From: Paraphysomonas bandaiensis
Lineage: Eukaryota; Chrysophyceae
NCBI GenBank assembly: GCA_965644295.1
Contig: CBFFRP010000281.1
Location: forward strand, 434,001 to 498,000
Length of the DNA: 64,000 bases
Direction: 5' to 3'
This document shows, one piece after another, positions 33,162 to 44,966 of this stretch. The notes under the pieces were generated by a model that did not search any database, was not told the origin of the DNA, and saw nothing but the letters and a program-made list of their open reading frames with translations. The position numbers and the translations under genes were made by a program. Position 1 is the stretch's first letter; each line of letters starts with the position of its first letter.

Positions 33162-34193
33162 ATGGGATCTTGTCAAAGCTCTTCAGTGGACTCGATCAGT
33201 TCTGTCCTTCTAAAAGAAATTGGACTGTCATACTCTGAGCTCAATCTATTGTTTGATGTGTTCTCCGGCTTATCTCCTCCGCACTGTGATAGTGTCGACC
33301 TTCATAATATATTTACACAATTGGGACTACAGGCCGGAAGGTTGGAGCATAGAATATTCAGTCCCCGAAGATTCTGTCAGGTGACCGGTGCGAAGAGTGT
33401 GAATTTCTCTCAGTTTGTGTGTCTGGTTTGGTGTTTTTTATCACTGGAGGCCTGTGAACTGGCACCCTACATATTCATTGTATATGACGACGATAATATC
33501 AATACCTTAACGTCTACAAATATACGGAAGCTACTGGTAGATATCCATGGAGACAATTTAAAAGACGATGCAAATATACATGCTATTTCTGAACTATTGT
33601 TAAGTAACGACAACATAATTACTGCTAGCATGTTTGCTCAATGGTGCCAGGGCCATCCTTCACTATTCTCTCCTGTAAAAACTTTGCAGGCTACTCTTCG
33701 CCGTCGGATCTGTGGTGAGGCCTTTTGGAGCACGATCTGCGATCGTCGCAGCAGAAGGAATGGTCAGAACGAGGCATCCTATGTACGGGTGCTCAGCTCA
33801 AAATATAAAGATATAATATTTAAACAAGAACTATCCTCCAGATTGGCTGCAATAAAGAAAGAGCTAACAGATATGAAGACTACAAACTATTCTTCTAGAG
33901 GACTATTCAGAACTTTGAGCAGTGGTGTATTTAGCCTTATTGATCGCAATCCAAGCATCTCTTCGGAGCCAATTCATGCTCCCAGCCCAAGACAATACGA
34001 TAATCCACTGGTCGATGTTCTTAGAGAATACGAGATAGAGAACTACCCCCCATTACGAATAAAATGCAAACCCCTGAGTGCACCTTATACGCCATCTCAA
34101 TGTAGCTCAGTAAGTCCAACTTCGTACACCACAGCCTCTACTCCTACTATCGTCTCTATGCATTCTACCGAAAGTCAATTGTTTTCAGCTTAA
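33162..34193 (+). CDS. EF-hand-like protein, paralogue 3 (343 aa, MGSCQSSS start)
   Basis: The ATG at 33162 opens a frame nearly identical in sequence to paralogue 1, with the same acylation motif MGSCQSSS, EF-hand-like core, degenerate YDDDNINTLTSTNI loop, GHPSLFSPVKTLQ block and Ser-rich tail. It differs by scattered substitutions and ends LFSA, where paralogue 1 ends QFF. Intronless. Similarity to paralogue 1 extends upstream about 200 bp and downstream about 200 bp, so a segment of about 1.4 kb was duplicated in inverted orientation about 12 kb apart. The open frame upstream of 33162 is promoter sequence and has no credible start. Confidence 0.78.
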   Translation: MGSCQSSSVDSISSVLLKEIGLSYSELNLLFDVFSGLSPPHCDSVDLHNIFTQLGLQAGRLEHRIFSPRRFCQVTGAKSVNFSQFVCLVWCFLSLEACELAPYIFIVYDDDNINTLTSTNIRKLLVDIHGDNLKDDANIHAISELLLSNDNIITASMFAQWCQGHPSLFSPVKTLQATLRRRICGEAFWSTICDRRSRRNGQNEASYVRVLSSKYKDIIFKQELSSRLAAIKKELTDMKTTNYSSRGLFRTLSSGVFSLIDRNPSISSEPIHAPSPRQYDNPLVDVLREYEIENYPPLRIKCKPLSAPYTPSQCSSVSPTSYTTASTPTIVSMHSTESQLFSA

Positions 34194-34534
34194 GCGACAA
34201 CATGAGCAGAAGTGATCTCCTGAAATGTTTGGGATATTGTTGATGATTGCCAATATTTCATCAATTTATGTTTGTTCGATTCACACCATTGTTTTTGTAT
34301 TGTAGAATCAGTCGTTTTATCGTTATGATACGATATATCGTTTTATATATTCCTCGTTTTATTTGTTTTCTCTTTGGTATTAGATGTCATGTTTTGTAAA
34401 ACGATAATAAACTATACGATTTTATCTTGCTTCTAAAATGGCAGCGACTCAAGCTTTTGATTTGTAACCGTTATTTTAAGAATAGAGTAGTAGTTAAAAG
34501 TATTACATTCTTAAACATTAACAGTTACTAATGG
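34194..34534. other. 3' flank of EF-hand-like paralogue 3
   Basis: The first about 200 bp are homologous to the 3' flank of paralogue 1 (19720-19949, minus). An ATCGTTTTAT motif repeats several times near 34310-34430. No gene is seen. Confidence 0.45.
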
Positions 34535-34542
34535 TGTGAGAT

Positions 34543-35285
34543 CAGGGCTGCGTAACAATAAATTGCAATTTTATTGCAAATGTTTTTTTGCAATTATTAG
34601 TTATACCTCGCGCAATTATTGCAATTATTGTCTAATTAACTTAGTTACTCATTGCTTACAAGCTTTACAAGCAGGTATAGTATCTTCAACCGTACTAGCA
34701 TTCCACAGAATCTATTAAAGCGCAAGAACATAAAGGCCTCTAATCGATGAGGTGCCATAGATTTGAGCAGACCACTCATGCTCTACTGAAAAGCCTATCT
34801 ATATAATTAGTAGTGGAGTAAATATCCATGTTTTCGACTGCAAAAAACAGTAAAAATCCCTGATCATCCATGCCCACACTGCTGCACATCCAGTTTGTAG
34901 TGAACTACAATCCTGCAGTGTCCTGTGAGACAAGATCGGAAGAACATGATTACCACACTACTTATATATATATCTAAAACTAGAAGGGTATTGAGCATTA
35001 CATATATACTGAACTAAGTTTTGTAGGTCAAAATCTAGAGGAAAGACACATAATCGACCGTTCAAAGAAACAGTACCTCTCTAAATGTAAATAAAACGTT
35101 ATTATGAGAGGCCAACGTTCCCACCATTCTAATAGACATTATAATTGCCATTAAGGGCAATACATGGCTATTGTCCTTAATGTTTTCCAACTTCTAATTC
35201 TAATATTATGTGCTTATACTATATAGTTAATAATTGCCAATTAATTGCAATTAACTGCAATTCAATAAATTGTTACGCAGCCCTG
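34543..35285 (-). mobile_element. complete non-autonomous hAT element, family A (743 bp)
   Basis: The terminal inverted repeat CAGGGCTGCGTAACAAT is perfect at both ends. The 8-bp target duplication TGTGAGAT is perfect (34535-34542, 35286-35293). A short minus-strand remnant near 34700-34750 (LEAFMFLRFNRF) matches the hAT dimerisation region seen in the 6017 copy. It is therefore an internally deleted derivative of an autonomous element. Confidence 0.95.
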
Positions 35286-35293
35286 TGTGAGAT

Positions 35294-36575
35294 GAATAAT
35301 AGTAGTAAAAATTGAAATTGGCTGTACACGGTTGTGCCTATCTATGATCGTGTGAAAATGACTGGTAGTTGAGTTAACATGAATTTGGCAAAAATAAGTG
35401 CTATTGCACTATTGATTATAATTTATACTTCAAGTATTGAGTGTATATCAAGTTTATTTCATCATCCAAACATGACGAAAGCTGATAAGGAGGTCATATC
35501 TTCCTGGGCTCAAAATTTTGAATGAAGGCAAAACCAAAGCATCTACATATCGGAATTGCAATTGTACAAAACTAACTCAAAACTGTAAATTTCCGAATTC
35601 AATAGTAGCTACAACTATTTTGTCCCGACCACATAGAAATGCTGAAGGGATAGCAATTGCGAATCTCGCACACAAATGTGATGGTGAATGTTGTAGTCGC
35701 GCTAGGCTTTTTATTGCTTCGGTATATTCATTATCATCATACATATGTACATCACGCTTAAACTCTGCTAGTGCAACTGAGTCGAATGATATAATGCACA
35801 TAATTCTAATAAGCACGACGTGACCCCAACCCTGAATGCGCTATGGGCTACTACTCCAAATCTTATTGAGCTTTAAATGTGGCTTATGAACGCTCCTTGA
35901 AGTATTATTTCGATGTTCTTCATGAAGATAAATCACTCGCACTATCATCATTCTGATCTTCTACATCATCAGATTGACAATGTGATTTTTCAGCAGTGGA
36001 TAGTTGGAGGGATGAGGATATGTTTGAGATATGTCTGTATACGCTATTCACTACTATGGACGATTGACAGATAGATCCTAGCTACTTTAGTATACACTGT
36101 CTATATACAGAGTATACGGACTCTGTATACCACTTATTGTCTAAATTTCCTGGATTTTTTATCTATAAAACCTCATTTCTTATACAAAAATAAATTTCTA
36201 GAATTTGAAGTCATGTGGTTGAAGGTCACTTCGTTGTGTCTGTTCATTGTGTGTGTCCCATAGCTGATGTCATAGAGGGATATATCCACCATGATCTATT
36301 CCTATAGATATCCCTGTATATATATGGTAGAGCCCAATATACATACATTACATATGAGAGTATCAAGTATCAACATATATATACTCATATAGAGTAGCTC
36401 GTACATATCAATAATCCCTCTTCCATATCTCTCATTCATAAACTACCTCTAGCAGTCTCAAGTGTCACCTGTATGAACCCTATCACATGACCCTCTTCTA
36501 TCACATGACCTCAACGGCACTCTAACGGCACTGTCTCATACTCTCATAATATACAATTAACAATACCCATAGCTC
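35294..36575. other. intergenic DNA with dispersed repeat remnant
   Basis: 35490-35530 resembles one arm of the palindrome at 18917. 35690-36020 resembles the repeated coding remnant at 18416-18690 (NKHDVTPTLNAL ... ATTPNLIEL). The rest (36020-36575) is the 5' flank of the IQ-motif gene, AT-rich, without recognised signals. Confidence 0.5.
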
Positions 36576-37927
36576 ATGAACTCTTATCTATCAGATATCA
36601 TGGAAATCCTCATCATCTACAGTATCATGTCCACGTTACACATATCTATTCATTTTCTATTAAACCACATCATAAGCCGTATATGGAGATGGCTGTTATA
36701 TAACACATCTATACATGAGTCTATATATCAGTCGGCAATATATCACTATCAGAGGCATCGTTCCTCATTAAAGATATCCAGGTGGATTGCTGACAAAAAA
36801 AACGCCTCGTATTGTACTCGACTTGCAAGGAAACATTCGGCAGCGGTATTAATCCAGAAAGTGTTTCGAGGTGTCTTATCACGCTATAGAACAGAGCAAG
36901 AAGTGTTATCATCAATGACACATTATTCTCGTGAAGTTGACTATATCGAATTATTGCTGCGAAGGGGTATACATGTGCATGATGTTGAATCACGATCTGC
37001 TTGCATACTGAGTCTACAAGGGTCATCTCAGTTTGCTCACATACAGCTCAGCACGTATAAAATTGGTAATTCTAGTATATTTTATAGAAGAATGGAGAAC
37101 CACGTTACAAGTAAAGAGATATCTGTGATTACAAACCTGTGGTTACGTTAATTTATTAGGTTTTTTGTTAAGAGATATCGCTGATGTACGAAGTGAATTC
37201 CAGAAGAGTATAGGTCTTAATCAAGGCAACGTACTGCGAGAGAAGCAATCTTCTGTTCCCGTGATAACTATAACTGGATCCGGAAGAAAACCTTCAATGC
37301 ATATAATGGCGGAATCGTTGACGACGACATGCGCCTTAGTGTGCTCTATTCGTGTGGTATGTCATATGTTCCACTGTGCATGATATAGTGACTGTTTGTA
37401 CATAGCTAGTAGACAGGGAACTCTCTGTAAACGATTTTGTAAACCGCGGACGAAAGCAGTGGCTTCTACTTCCATTGAAAGCCATTTACGAGCAAACATG
37501 CTTGTATTCATCCTACAAAAAAGCTAAGGAATTCATTAGCACATCTTGTTCCGGCGGCTTACGAATATATGTGCACAGTGAGCCAGAGCTTCATCAAAAG
37601 AATTTTTTAATTTGCACGAGAGAAATTCTATCTCAGATACGAATTATAGAAAGTCCAACGGGGCAATTTGCCTTGGTCTTTCAGATGCCCTTGAGAAGTT
37701 GTTTTTTCCTTTCTACTCAAGAGCTTCCGGTAAATCAAATACGTGAAGTACGTAGTGGCAGTGACTCGTTTTTTCTACGTAACTGTCCTGGTGTTGATTC
37801 TGCAAAGTGTTGTGGGATATTCAGTGAGCACTTTGCATGTGAATTTGAATTTTTTGATGGCGATATACGTGACGAATTTGTGTCTGCATTAGAAACTTTG
37901 AGAAGAATTCAGAACAGAAAATCTTAA
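36576..37927 (+). CDS. IQ-motif protein of unknown function (402 aa, 3 exons)
   Basis: Exons 36576-37065, 37160-37356 and 37406-37927 join in frame. The N-terminus has a hydrophobic stretch (MEILIIYSIMSTLHISIHFLL) that could be a membrane segment or signal anchor. Around residues 85-110 SAAVLIQKVFRGVLSRYR is a clear IQ calmodulin-binding motif. The C-terminal half (about residue 230 onward, RKQWLLLPLKAIYEQT ... EFVSALETLRRIQ) has alternating beta-like segments that could be a PH/PTB-like fold, but I do not recognise the family. Calmodulin binding fits the calcium theme of the surrounding genes. The first Met is uncertain, because MEIL eight codons downstream is also possible. Confidence 0.7.
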
Positions 37928-38375
37928 AGTTAGTAGTAGTTTTATATATATAGATTTTGAATTTTCTATATTCGTGTGAGTTGTTAGCTGGAGACACTGG
38001 TAGTGCCTTTTTCGTTTTCTGACAATTAGTTTGGGTTGAATATCATCCAACCATTATTTTAATTAAGATTTATGATGTCATGGAAATATTTAGTACTACA
38101 ATTTAGTGGTGTGCTGAAATAGAATATTGAATATTGGTTGCAGTATGAAATAAAATACCCTTAAAAATGACTAGGTCGTATTAATAGTGTAAAACGTTCT
38201 GAAAATACTAAAGCCGAAGTTGGATGAATGCAAACGCAGCCTACTACATACACCAATTGCATCAAATAAATACGGGTTATTTCTATCATGTAGAACTAAA
38301 CAATTCACTTCCACGCAAAGGTCATCATCGTATCAAAAGTTTCATATTACTTAACGTGATAGCGGAAATATATAG
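37928..38375. other. convergent 3' intergenic region
   Basis: AT-rich 3' flanks; no features recognised. Confidence 0.4.
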
Positions 38376-40859
38376 CTACTCAGTTCGCAATCTAAACTCC
38401 TCCGGAAGCTCTTCCTGTTCCTTGTCTAACCAATCGCCAAATGCATCTAGGCGTTCCTCCTCAGCATCAACCTCAGCAGTTGCCCCACTTGCAGTATGAC
38501 TAGTACCATCAGCTGTTGACATAGTCGGTACACTATAGTTAGTCACGCCATCCCAAAACATGCAACGCAGTTTACGACCACCAAAAAACCTTCCATCCAT
38601 TACTCTAACACACTCTTGAGCTGCAAACGCGGTGTGAAATTTGACTATCACTACTCCCTTCGGATTAGTGCTAAATACCGTTATCTTATCGATTGGGCCA
38701 CATTTTTCACATTCCTCTACAATGTCCCTTTCCAGGTCATCAAAAAATGACTCGTCTTTACTCGCTTCATCAGGATGGAACATATTTTCAAGCACTACAA
38801 TTTTCAAAGCGCGCCTCTTAGAAACACCTACGAATATACGAAACATAAGATAAATTGCAGCACACTTCTACCATTACCACATGATGATAGTGATGCAAGG
38901 TAATTGTAACAAAGCTATCAATAAATAATGCAGCATAACACATTCACTTCAAACAGTCAGTATGGTAATTACTACACGTACGCATGTAGCCTACAACACG
39001 ACGACATAAGAGGTTCCACACCTAGATCGTCGTCTTCGTTCCACGCTAAGGCTTGCTTCATAGCATTCTGGGTAACTTTGACCTTTCAAGACGAGGAGTT
39101 ACAAAGGTCACAACGAAGTTATACGAATGAGTAAACCGTAAATCCATTTGAATGAGTGATACATGGTATAAATACCTGAGCGTGAGTCAGTGCCTGCTTT
39201 GGCCTCTTCCAATCATTTTTTCCTCCTGTACCCTCACTAGATAAATCTTTTTTCGTAAATTCAGCGCGAGTAACAGAAAGTGGTTGCGTAAGAGGTCGGA
39301 TGCACCCCCCATCAAGAACATCGACAGCCATTTGTACACTTGCCTGTAGCACAGTTATATTACTATTGCATTGCACGTTACATACCTCCGCGAGATAACA
39401 TATCGATGCATCACCCTTAGGATTTCCTGTACAAATTTAACAATCAGATCGTACACAATACCAAACAGCACACTAGCTCAGTACTATTCCTTTAACATAC
39501 ATACTTATAGACTAAAGGTCTGAAATGTACCTTCTTCATCTTTGTAGAGCTTTATCTTAGGCAACTGGTCCAATGGGCTTATAGCAATTAATCCCACCTT
39601 CCATTATCATATCACAAAAAGTCAATATCATATCACTAAAAGAAAGAACCAGATCATATCGTATGGTGCAATACATGGACATTTACGGTGATAGCAATCT
39701 TTCTTTTCTCAGAATTACAAGATACCTTAGAGAAGTGCTCTTTTAACTCCTCTACAGTAATATCCAGAGGCAGCCCAGAGATATAGACCCATAACTTAGC
39801 ACTGGCTGCGTTCCAGTCTTTCTTTTTCTTCTTGCGCTTCCTCTTCCGCGTCTCATTATTTTTTCCATCTTCTTTGGAACTATCTGGCACAGTCTTTTCT
39901 TTACTTATGTCATCATCTTCGGCTTCTCCCTCTGATTCAGATTCTTGACACTCATCTTCAACCCAATCTTGTTCACTTTCGTCCCACATGTATTTCACCC
40001 CATCGTCCGCCACAAATGATTTCTTTCCTTCTTTACCAGAGGAAGTGACAGTTTCAAAAGATACGTCGGCCGGAATTGTGCTATCATCTCCTGTGAGATA
40101 CCTCATTATATTATGCGACATATACATGTACTGATAAATTCACGCCATTAAAATACCCAGGACAGCATATATAAAGCGTAAAACTTCCACACACTTAACA
40201 CAATTTGTAATTATAAAATACATATATATGAAATTACCTTGGTAGACCTGTTGCTCTTCTGTTGGCATAGAGTTCATGAGTTCAGCCGTTTTTTCTTCCT
40301 CTTCTGCAACTTTATTGGCTGCGTCCTTAAGCTCAGGTACATCGCTGAGCTTTACCCAGTTAGGAAGGTTCGAGCCATATACGAGGGTAAGTCCGTCAAT
40401 TTCTCCTTGTTGAAGCTTGTGGATAATTAACCTACAAATTCGTCAATAAAATGAATACATTCATAGTCAATTAATGTTTTTACATATTACACTTTACATA
40501 CTATTAGTTACGCCTTAAGTCAATGACAAGATGTAATATGAAGTAGATAAATGGTAAAGTACCGTGATAAAACAGGACCCTTCTGTTGACCATTAGCATC
40601 AATATAATACCACATCTTATTAATGAACTCCACAACTGGTTTAAAGGGTTCAATCTGATAATAATTAATTAAATTAAACATAATTAGTGTATAAATGTCA
40701 TCATACTTCCGATGTTTTCTTCCACTCTGTCATACCTTCTTTCCATACAGCAGTGTCTCCAGACACCCCAATACCTTTCTCTAATAACCGTATCAGGACA
40801 TTAGAAGGAACAGGACCCTTTGGTTGTCCATTACTATCCTGATACATCCAGTTTTCCAT
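38376..40859 (-). CDS. HTATSF1: HTATSF1/CUS2-type splicing factor with N-terminal GYF-like modules, multi-exon
   Basis: From the ATG at 40859 the exons read MENWMYQDSNGQPKGPVP ... WKEGMTEWKK and then MWYYIDANGQQKGPVLS ... LVYGSNLPNWVKL. These are two GYF_2-like modules. An acidic, Lys-rich linker follows, including KYMWDESEQDWVED, then RRM1 (KLWVYISGLPLDITVEELKE, continued across short exons with KIKLYKDEEG and GDASICYL). The C-terminal UHM domain has KIVVLENMFHPDEA, EECEKCGPIDKI, VIVKFHTAFAAQECVRVMDG and FFGGRKLRCMFWDGVTNY. This is the Tat-SF1/Cus2 arrangement; these proteins act in the nucleus with the U2 snRNP and SF3b. GYF-like N-termini are also known in plant HTATSF1 homologues. About nine exons; the stop is at 38376-38378. 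Exact boundaries of the small central exons are estimates. Confidence 0.88.
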
Positions 40860-41257
40860 GACCGAATATTGGATATCTCAATCTTAGCAAGAGAGTTCAA
40901 TGGGTTATATGTATACATATATATGTAGAGGAATTGTCTACTTAACAATCTCCAGTTTATAGTTCATACCTCCACAGTATATGCATGAAATTACCCAGAA
41001 AAATACTGTAGATCCATCCCCATTTCCTAAAAAACAAGGGTTTCACGAATAGAAAGGGGGGTTTCATATCACTCATCAGTGGAATTCTAGAATTTCTAGA
41101 AAAATTCCTACTATTATAGTATATTTTTGCTCAGTTTTCTGTTTTCTGACAGGTACACATTGAACCATATATATATGTACAAGTAGGTGCTGCCTGTAGA
41201 GTGCACAGGATCACTCAGCTATCAATTTATCTTGACATTCCATGTAATCACTGCAGA
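40860..41257. promoter_or_regulatory. divergent promoter region, HTATSF1 / ALG10
   Basis: 398 bp between opposite starts, with a short TATATGTATACATATATATG palindrome near 40908-40930. The ATG at 41258 agrees with the ALG10 N-terminus. Confidence 0.5.
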
Positions 41258-43351
41258 ATGTTAACTACTATAGTTGTATGTTTAATGAGCTCCTTACTGG
41301 TGTTACTCTTTACCAGTGTCGATCCTTATATGGTTAGTTACATACATATGTACATATACATGTATATACAGTCATTCATATGTACAGGATGAGATATTTC
41401 ATATCCCACAAGCAAAAGAATACTGCAATGGGAATTTTGGTACAGTTATTATTCTTTATGATAACAGCACTTATTGTTGTCTTATAAGATTCATGGGATC
41501 CAAAGATCACTACCTTTCCTGGGCTCTATATCATATCATCTATGCTGCCTTTCGTTGTGAAAAAGATATCGGGATACAATTTTTGTGGAACTTTTTACTT
41601 ACGATGCTGTAATTTTGTCTTTTCAATGCTTTACTTCGCGGTTGCGGTGTGGTGCAGAAAATTGGTATACTCGACACCCATACCGTCATTCTTTCACATC
41701 TTATTTGTGTAGATAGCAAAATCTACCATCGACGCATTAACGCTTGCCAATGTCCTGTATTTCTATCCCCCTGTGTTCTTTTACCACTTTCTCTACTATA
41801 CTGATACTTTAAGTGTGTTGAGTTTATTGGCACTATATGCGTATGCCATACAGAATGTACAGGCACGAAAAGAGAAAAGCGTCAGCCTGAGATCTCACTG
41901 TATCATGATATTGGTACGTTCATGTTTTATCTTTAGAAGGCGCGCCCTAGTGTAGTGCTGTGTTGAATAAGTGAAGAAATGAATAGATCATTTGGCTGAT
42001 AGTATTACAGTTATATCTGTTTCATATGAAGTGATATAGATAGTTTTCCGATATCTAATACTTGAATGCAGCTTTCAAGTGTTTGCATTTTGAGCAGGCA
42101 AACAAATGCGTTGTGGGTGTTGTTTGTTGCTGGAGTGACCATTTTGAGTGAAATGGAAAGAAAAGAAGTACTTAGGTGGGAAGTTGTATATGATGATTCA
42201 TTGAGTTTACATCTGACCTGAATATTGCGTTCTATTCTTAGGGACAATCAATGGGATATCCATGCAGTTTTATATTTTATAAGGAGTTTATTTGTTCATT
42301 TCCATTACATAGCGTCGGTAACATGGTCTCTTTTGCTTCCTGTATTTGCGTTCGTACTCTTTATTGTATACAATGGAAGTATTGTTGTTGGTATGTATTT
42401 TATTATGAATCATGCAGGTAGTGAATTGTTACCTACATTACGCAGGTGACAAAGGAAACCATCAAATGGTACTTCACTTGGCAATGCCTCTTCACTTTCT
42501 GGTAATTGTGAGTCTAATTATGGCACCGGTACACATTTTCCAGAGGTTTTATACTTTCAATGGCACGACCAGTGAAGTGCAACCGTCGGCACGCGTTTCT
42601 CGTCGCTCTTCCTTCCTCTCGGCCGTGCGGTGGGGAACTGACAATGCATTTCTGTTTTTTGCAGTTAACTGTGTCGTTGGATGGATTTTGTGGTCCAGCT
42701 GTTACTCACACCCATTTCTGTTGGCAGATAATAGGTACTAGTAGATGAAGAGAGCATCATGTAGATAATTCTGTTTCTGTATTTGGTGGCTGCTCTATAC
42801 TTGAAGATTACTATCTCTATTGTAGGCACTTAACGTTCTATATTTGGAGATACATTTTGTCAAAGCCTGTTTTAAGGTGAACTTTTTGACTGATAATATA
42901 TTCTGTGCTGTGTAAGATGTTGTGTGTACAGACTTGTTCTCACCCCAGTATATTCCACCGCGGTAATTCATGTGTATCAAACCATCTCTCAGTGCAAAGG
43001 ACTATTATGGATGTCTATTTACAGTCTTGCATTGGGGATAACCCTTATCCCTGCTCATTTATTGGAGCTGAGATACTTCACTCCTGGTGTCGTTGTTTTA
43101 TTACTTAACATTCCTCAAGTAAGTTTACGAGGAGAGGTGATAATGGATTTGTACTGTATTATAATATGTCATATTAGTATTATAATGTATGACGATTTAA
43201 CAGTTGCTTGTTTTATCTTGTGTAGGTGACTCAAAGAGCATGGACATTAGTAGTAGTAGCATTTGTCGTCGTTGATGTAGCCCTGCTATATATATTTCTT
43301 TACCGTTCGTTTTTATGGCCAGATGGTTCGCTTGCCAGATTCATGTTGTAG
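41258..43351 (+). CDS. ALG10: alpha-1,2-glucosyltransferase ALG10, multi-exon
   Basis: Spliced exons give MLTTIVVCLMSSLLVLLF, then DPYMDEIFHIPQAKEYCNGN joined across the first intron; DEIFHIPQA is the hallmark of ALG10. Later blocks also fit the family: SWDPKITTFPGLY, ALTLANVLYFYPPVFFYHFL with YYTD, SRQTNALWVLFVAG, IVYNGSIVVGDKGNHQ, HPFLLADNRHLTFYIWRYIL, PAHLLELRYFTPGVV and WPDGSLARFML at the very end. The protein is polytopic in the ER membrane. It adds the third, terminal alpha-1,2 glucose to the dolichol-linked N-glycan precursor. About ten exons with short introns; the stop is at 43349-43351. Internal exon limits between 41700 and 42300 are the least certain. Confidence 0.9.
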
Positions 43352-44041
43352 TGGTTCTGTAAATGCAAGTAAAATTCCTCCTAAGGTTAACTATTATCTT
43401 TGTAGATCACATTTTATATATCAAAGTTGTATAGAAGCTCTTCAGGCCCTCAATTACTCATTACTCATTACGTTCTTAGAACTATCGGATTTATTGTAAC
43501 ATATAGTATAGAAACACTGACTCAAATATGTAATGATAATCCATAATTACATTTAAATGTAATGAACATCCCTATAAACAGTATAAATATATTGTTGTTT
43601 ATTCCTGCCAGTTTGCTGTTGTGTGTAGACTGTAAGCACCAGATATTAAACAGGCATAGCCGATCAACGACGGCACAATAGAAAAAGTTTGTATCACCAA
43701 TCAGTTTTATTATGTAAAAAGATTAATGAGTTGGATAATTGGTCATGGCATGGTTGAAGGCTGCAGTTCACAATATATGCTCAGACAGTATCACCACCTA
43801 AGATATAACCGAAAACAGTGCACTAACTATGAATAAAAGAAGTGAGAGCTATCATATAACGAGTACCATAGTCAAACTACTGCCATATATTCTGTCTGTA
43901 CAGACAATACACAACGACTGACATTGACCGCTATATACGATACAGCGCAACGCACAGTATGCAAACTGATGGACTCCAAATGCAAGGTGACATATGAATA
44001 ACCTTAAAAGTGTGACTATATACTGGCATCTACCACTTCTG
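43352..44041. other. convergent 3' intergenic region
   Basis: AT-rich 3' flanks of ALG10 and the GTP cyclohydrolase gene; no feature recognised. Confidence 0.4.
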
Positions 44042-44966
44042 CTAAGGGGTGCAACGCGCGGTATTCACCTCGTCTAGAAACTCTCTTCTCAGCATTGGGT
44101 TATCTTTGAGAGTTCCCAGCATACATTTCGTAACGGTTGTACTCCCACTTTTTTCTACACCACGCATGCACATGCACATGTGGCTATCACATAGTACGTT
44201 AGAGAATACACATTGCATTGAAGGAATTATGTACAGAATCAATGTACCAAATAAACATATAACCCACATTTAGTTTAGTAGACAATCTTAAATGTGTTCG
44301 TATTACCTTGCTTCTACAACAACGCCGACCCCCTGGGCTTCCGCTATTTCCATGACTGCATGGGCTACCTGTTGTGTCAGTCTCTCTTGCAACTACATTC
44401 ATGACAGGTCAATTATACACACTCACATTGAAGTAAGGTTTCATTACACACTCACCTGAAGTCTACGGGCAAATACTTCTGCTATTCTCGGCAACTTACT
44501 CAGTCCTAAAATCTTATGGGTCGGTATATATGTAATGTGAATCTGTGTACGGTATTAGAAAAACATGATAAGGAATATATAGCAAACCTTTCCGTGAAAA
44601 GGAACCAAATGATGCTCACACAAAGAATATATATCTATATTCTTCACAGTTATCGCTTCAGAACTGGCATTGCTGTCATAAAATATCCCATCACCAACAA
44701 CATCTCTCGGCCCGACATTATATCCTTTCGTGAAACTAATTAATGCCTTAGCAGCTCTTACAGGCGTGTCAATGAGACCATCTCGTGATGGATCTTCGCC
44801 TATAGCCTACATATATGAATATCATGGAGCAGTTAAACATGAATAATTGAGTTGTATGCTAGTGTATTACTTTCAGTATCTCTGAATAGAGCATTGCCAC
44901 AGTAGACACCTTCTCATCATCATTAAGAGACTCAGATGAACCATCTGTGGATAAAAACTCATCCAT
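44042..44966 (-). CDS. GCH1: GTP cyclohydrolase I, 5 or 6 exons
   Basis: Minus-strand exons join to [13 protein letters not shown] ... AMLYSEILK, then [26 protein letters not shown], and the zinc/active-site block [16 protein letters not shown]. Next come [68 protein letters not shown] and [17 protein letters not shown]. The zinc ligands (Cys and His of CEHH, Cys of HMCM) and catalytic His are all present. It converts GTP to dihydroneopterin triphosphate, the first step of folate or tetrahydrobiopterin synthesis. The length is near that of eukaryotic family members with a short N-terminus. The stop is at 44042-44044. Confidence 0.92.
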
